Positions 59,632-64,000 of a DNA stretch of 64,000 nt are shown piece by piece. The stretch lies in NCBI GenBank assembly GCA_021613535.1, contig CP075492.1, positions 20,212,001 to 20,276,000 of the forward strand, in the 5' to 3' direction. The translations under genes were made by a program, and so were the position numbers. The stretch comes from Adineta vaga. Taxonomy: Eukaryota > Rotifera. The stretch's first letter is position 1, and each line of letters begins with the position of its first letter. The notes under the pieces were generated by a model that saw only the letters and a list, made by a program, of their open reading frames with translations, did no database searches and was not told the origin of the DNA.

Positions 59632-60318
59632 TTAAGCGAGTCTGCCTCGACGAGCGTTACTAGTTCTTAACATTAGTTACACATTTCACCTTCAACAGTC
59701 GCACGTGGACAAAAATATAAATATAAATAGTTTTGTGTGCTATTCAATATGGTGTAGGTGTAAGGGTGTCGGTGGGTGCCATATTTTTCTGGATTTAAAC
59801 CTTACGCTCACTTATTTTTCTTCAAAAAATAAATCTGAGTTGCACAAAAGCTATTTATTGGAAGAACCTGAACAAACGAATTTTCAATTCCAAATTAAAT
59901 ATTTTTGATCATAGTTTGGGGAATATATTAGTGAAATTATTTAATATTGAGTTGATAAGTTTACCGGACGCCTTCCACTATTCCATTCATTTTTTATTAA
60001 CTCTTTCGATCTAAACAATGGTCGATTATTTACTCCCAAGCCATGTAATTCGATGACGTTCCATTTGGATACGACGGAATTAAAATCCTGCAATAATATG
60101 ACGCTTCCATGGGATTATCCGACGAATAATTTAACCATCATTATGGAGACATCTGTCACACAACGGCGTCAATCATATACTATTAACTTTGAAGATCATT
60201 CTAACTTAGAATGTAAGATGTATCGAATCTGATATATGGCGAAGAAACTGAGTTGAAATATACTGACACATCTCAATTACAAAAGTCAGATTGTAACTAC
60301 CAACTTATATTGAAACTA
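59632..60318. other. Intergenic DNA
   Basis: No gene recognised. The short plus ORF at 59705-59908 has no family features. Confidence 0.4.
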
Positions 60319-60674
60319 CAGTATAACTAAAAAAGTGCACTACCGAACCCGTCGAAAATGTTCTGTAGATTATAAAAGCTTTAGAATGCGACGATAAATC
60401 GAATGCAATGGTTTTTAAAATCTACAAAACCTAGAAAGGATCTGACGGCGGGCACAGTTTCCGAACCATCGTTTACGAAAACCTTTTTTAGCTTTGCGGA
60501 ACTTAGAATAGTTTCCCAGACGATGGTCTGGAGATTGTGCCCACCGTCAGATCTTTTTCAGGTTTCGTAGATTTTGAAAAGCATTGTATTCAATCTGTCG
60601 TCGCATTCTTAAGTTTTTAGAATCTACGAAACCTTTTCGACGGGTTCGGTACTGCAACTTTTTTATTTACAGTG
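60319..60674. mobile_element. Foldback element, 356 bp, arms about 160 bp
   Basis: Almost the whole stretch is one imperfect palindrome. The ends (CAGTATAACTAAAAAAG on the left, inverse of CACTGTAAATAAAAAAG on the right) resemble Tc1/mariner-type MITEs. Arms share TACCGAACCCGTCGAAAA and GATCTGACGG. No coding capacity. Confidence 0.75.
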
Positions 60675-61307
60675 TGGTCTTTCGAAATATTGTAAGGAAC
60701 TTATCAAAAATTGTACGACATAAATATGAAAGAAATAATAATCGAGTTCTAGCGACATGCGATGTTAAAGAAGATTTGATTGAATCGTTATTTTTATTTC
60801 CATTGATATATGTTTTATCGTTCGCAAGTAAATATACGAAAAAGCACTCATTTAACACCTTCCACTGAACTGTGAAAAAAAGAATATCTCCGATATTATA
60901 GACCAAGTTACGCTAGAAAAAAAATTATGAAAATTATACTTGAAAAAGAATGCTCATAATTCATTTAAAATTTCTAAGTCTGTCACAACAAGTTTTTATT
61001 ACTGAGTGACAAATTTCCATTTTTTGCATCTATTGCAACAGATAGATTTGAAGCATTGTGTGAATTTGATGATGTTGGAAGTCATAGAATATCCCATTTT
61101 TGCATATATAACATAGATTATTTATTATTTTTATTTAATTTTAAAAAGTACATTTTAACACATAAGAACACTAACTATGAATAATATATGATATGATAAA
61201 TTTTTACTGTTAGAAATCTTTACCATAAATCATGTCTAATACATATAAACATATATTTACACATGTATCGTAAGAGTTCATTGCATAGTTTGATTTTTTT
61301 TTTAGAT
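60675..61307. other. AT-rich intergenic DNA
   Basis: No gene recognised in this stretch; it is probably 3' flank of the minus gene ending at 61308. Confidence 0.4.
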
Positions 61308-62287
61308 TCAGACAAAACTAATATCGTTGTTTAAGTATTGTACCACTTCATCGATGTCATTGAAACATTTTTCCATGTGATTATTTAAAAATTGATCTCG
61401 ATATTCATTAAAATTCGATGGATTCAGTTCTGCATTTCCATTATAGAACGTAGAAATTGGTGAATAGTTATTACAGTAATTATTATTAATGTGATTTAAT
61501 TGACGTTCATCGGTGTCAAATTGTTCAAATAAATCATCCATTTTAATGTCGCTGTAAATATCTACATCGTCGTGTTTTTCTTCCTTTATGAATATAACAT
61601 CATCATCTACCTTTTTTTCTTCCTTTTTTTTTTTATTTTGCTGATAACTGCGATCATATGATCCTAACAGTACAAGATAACGATGAAGTCACCAAATGAA
61701 AGAAAATAGAAAGAGAACACGTGGATACACCACAGAAAAATCAACAAAAAGAAAGAAATCCATAGAGTATTAGTAACAATCACGAGTAAAGAGAAAACAA
61801 AGAGAAAACAACAGCTTTAACAAAAAGTATCCGAAAAATACTGTAATAATAGAACATCATCAAGATCATAATCAGGAACAGAAGAATTTAAAGGAATAGA
61901 AGATAGCCATGATACAACTTTTTCAATGATAGATAGATGAAGAACAAATCTTTTTGATGTTCTTAATTCTCTTTCCTTCCTTTATGAATATAACATCATC
62001 ATCTACCTTTTTTTCTTCCTTTATGAATATAACATCATCATCTACCTTTTTTTCTTCTTTTTCAATTATAGACGACTGACTTTTCTGTCCACAATACATA
62101 CAACATTGAACGTTTTGTGGCAGAACAAACTGTGGTCCCAGAAATAAAACTGGAAGCATCATAGCTGGAATTGGAATTAGGATAGCAACTGGCGTATTCA
62201 TCTACAATTAAAATATGTTAAGAGATGAAAAAAATATTTGAATAATATTACATGTTGGTCATTATTAAATGCAGTATTAGATGCCAT
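61308..62287 (-). CDS. Unrecognised small acidic protein gene, multi-exon
   Basis: Exon 1 is 62252-62287 (ATG plus 11 codons, donor GTAATA); a 50-bp intron (62202-62251, acceptor TTGTAG) leads in phase 0 into exon 2 at 62201. Exon 2 encodes a hydrophobic Pro/Ile/Leu/Met segment (possible signal anchor), a CC-x2-C cluster, and two tandem copies of a 14-residue acidic repeat (EEKKVDDDVIFIKE). The frame then ends at 61923, but another copy of the repeat followed by an acidic Asn/Asp-rich tail reads from about 61635 to 61308, so a further intron or an insertion probably separates them; I could not fix its splice sites. A TATA box lies at 62412-62420. No family recognised. Confidence 0.5.
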
Positions 62288-62403
62288 TATGAAAGTTCGA
62301 TTTGATGAATGAGGAAGAACTTTTTTTGTTTAGTTGATTCGAGAGAATAAGCACGTTGAGGTGATGTGAGAAAGTTGATCAAATGAAATGATGAATGCGT
62401 TGA

Positions 62404-62425
62404 GCAAGCTCTTTTTATACTCGAA
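62404..62425 (-). promoter_or_regulatory. TATA box of the 62287 minus gene
   Basis: GAGTATAAAAAGAGC on the minus strand, about 125-130 bp before the ATG at 62287, giving an expected leader of ~100 nt. Confidence 0.65.
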
Positions 62426-62996
62426 AATGAACTATGAGTCACTGTTAGGATACAGGTTATTTATCGTTCTATGGACATTTCCATATTCTCTTCTTTCGTT
62501 CTTTCCCTTCTATGTATATGACGTTTGACATATGTATAGCTGGGACTTCTCCTATAGTTCTTAGTATGTTGGTTTTTTCCCTTTGATCGAAATATATATA
62601 TGTCTAGCTCTCAGGAGAGAGTGCAGAGGAGAGCAAGTGACATTCTAAGTGTCACCCTTGTTAGCGATGATTCATGACTGTCAACGACTATGGCATAGAT
62701 GCAAGGGGGAAACAGCGGACTTTAAGCCCAAAAGTGTAAAAGTAGTTCACAGTACCTGAAAGTAGTTGAAAGTACCTCAAAGTACGCTCAAGTACCTTAA
62801 AATACGACAAAGTATACCGAAATACATTAAAACCTTTGTATTTGCGTTAAAGTGTTGTTAATCTAAAAAGAGATCAAAAGAATAGTGTAAGAAATCATAG
62901 AAATAATGAAGTTGTAAGATAGAGACGGGCTTATTGTTCAACGACACGGTTAATAAATGATTAGTTAAACACAAAAATAGGTATGTATTATGTTTG
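62426..62996. other. Intergenic DNA with AAAGTACC-type short repeats
   Basis: At about 62735-62830 the words AAAGTAGTT, AAAGTACC and CAAGTACC recur every 11-13 bp, decaying outward. No gene recognised. Confidence 0.5.
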
Positions 62997-63647
62997 TTAA
63001 TTATTCTCGGTCATTTGTTGTTTAACACGAGACAAACGATCACTGGATAACTTTGACGAATTATTAGATATGAACCAGCACGCGGTTTGTTTGTGTAGAT
63101 ATTTGATGTTTCCATTGATTTTAACTTTGAAATAAGATTGTCTCGATGCTGCATTGCAAGCATCAAGTATTCGTACACCATCGAATTCTGATTTCGTTGA
63201 ATTTAACGAATCCTACTCATCTTCACTGAGAGAATCATTATCAGACCCAATCTGACTTTCATCAGCAACTTCATCTTCAGTAAGATTTTTATTATCATCA
63301 TCTTCATTTTCTTCATCTAATCCAAATTCTTCATTAATATCAACTTCTATCGGCGAAGAATAATTAATCATTTTAGAATTTTTCTTTAATGTATCAAAAA
63401 TATATTGACTTAAACTATTAGTATTATCAAGATTAAATTTGCTTAATAAATCTAACATTCTTGATTGTTTCACGAGCCTTATTGATTCATCAAATGCATC
63501 TAATATTGTTTGTTCGATATCTAATGTATCAATTTCATCTAATTGAGAAAACGATGTGGACAAATAATTTTCATCTTTACGTTTGTGTTTGTGATGTAAT
63601 GGAAAAGATAACTCTTGTTTTGATGAATTGTATTTGGGCGTGACCAA
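62997..63647 (-). pseudogene. Unrecognised acidic protein exon with one in-frame TAG
   Basis: The minus frame starts right after a good acceptor (CTAACAG at 63648-63654) with a Leu codon, so the start codon must lie in an exon further right. It reads 144 codons, Ser/Asp/Glu-rich towards the end, to TAG at 63213-63215, then continues in the same frame for 71 more codons to TAA at 62997-62999. The continuation (Cys-Asn-Ala-Ala, Tyr-Phe-Lys-Val-Lys-Ile, His-Lys-Gln-Thr-Ala-Cys-Trp, Leu-Ser-Ser-Asp-Arg-Leu-Ser-Arg-Val) looks like a real conserved segment, not random readthrough. So this is a gene with one nonsense change, a sequencing error or a readthrough stop. Family not recognised. Confidence 0.5.
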
Positions 63648-63654
63648 CTGTTAG

Positions 63655-64000
63655 GATACCCCAATACTCATTCATTCATGTAGGTTCAACTATCTATCAG
63701 AAAAACGTGATTTTTCTATCACTTATACCATTTGTCGAATGCTATTGATCTGTAACTATTCGAGACACAGATATTGGTAAAAATGAGGATTACTAAGGAC
63801 ATCCTTATGATTATATGGTAAACATGCCTCACCTCGTATTTGTTAACGTACACCATTCTTCACTAGATATTTGTGACAACATTAGAAAGCGATAGGTTTC
63901 ATTATTAAGTAATTAATCAGAAAATACAAGTTATGATTGTATTCATCTACGAATAGGATGTTTTATTAACACATTCACCACGATTCGTTTTTCTCGAAAG
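63655..64000. other. Right edge of the window
   Basis: AT-rich; upstream exon(s) of the minus gene at 62997-63647 may lie here or beyond. None could be assigned with confidence. Confidence 0.3.

Overview
The window is animal (metazoan) nuclear DNA: AT-rich, with short GT-AG introns (50-390 bp), TATA-box promoters and many DNA transposons. The mix of single-domain IRG-like GTPases, tiny secreted CxxxC peptides beginning Gly-Pro-Ala-Ala-Tyr, FLYWCH/MULE, Helitron, piggyBac, hAT and Tigger-like elements is most consistent with a bdelloid rotifer. This is an inference from gene types; no rRNA or marker gene is present.

Positions 1-36005 are a head-to-tail tandem array of one large unit: unit 1 = 1-13719, unit 2 = 13720-27527 (13808 bp), unit 3 = 27528-36005 (truncated). 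By eye the units are nearly identical. The 89-bp length difference between units 1 and 2 is almost entirely one TTA-rich microsatellite; the rest are small indels in homopolymers and CT/GA tracts. The unit boundary used here is arbitrary (window start).

Each unit carries: a divergent pair of IRG-like P-loop GTPase genes (A on +, B on -) sharing a ~674-bp intergenic promoter; a GT-rich repeat with CCCTCGACTG ends; a long inverted repeat whose spacer holds a possible secreted peptide ORF; two convergent genes for small secreted Cys-rich peptides (A on +, B on -), both preceded by the same palindrome-plus-TATA promoter module; an hAT remnant; a piggyBac-type non-autonomous element in TTAA; and, inside what I infer to be the 2.7-kb first intron of GTPase B, six ~127-bp tandem units each with a CCAAT-type, an RFX X-box-like and usually an E-box-like site. 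Together this looks like a recently amplified cassette of candidate host-response genes (GTPases plus secreted peptides). The function is inference.

The array stops exactly at the left end of a Tigger/pogo-like transposon with ~275-bp inverted repeats (36006-38524); the array sequence does not resume on its other side. Positions 38525-64000 are single-copy and dominated by decayed transposons: a dual-specificity phosphatase gene (39763-41933), a FLYWCH-MULE with two nested insertions (42542-46654), a Helitron replication/helicase remnant on - (46688-50780), a + strand piggyBac pseudogene (52735-54414), a nearly intact - strand piggyBac with perfect ends (55561-57677), foldback elements, and at the right edge two small unrecognised - strand genes (61308-62287, which has a clear TATA box and intron, and 62997-63647, interrupted by one stop codon).
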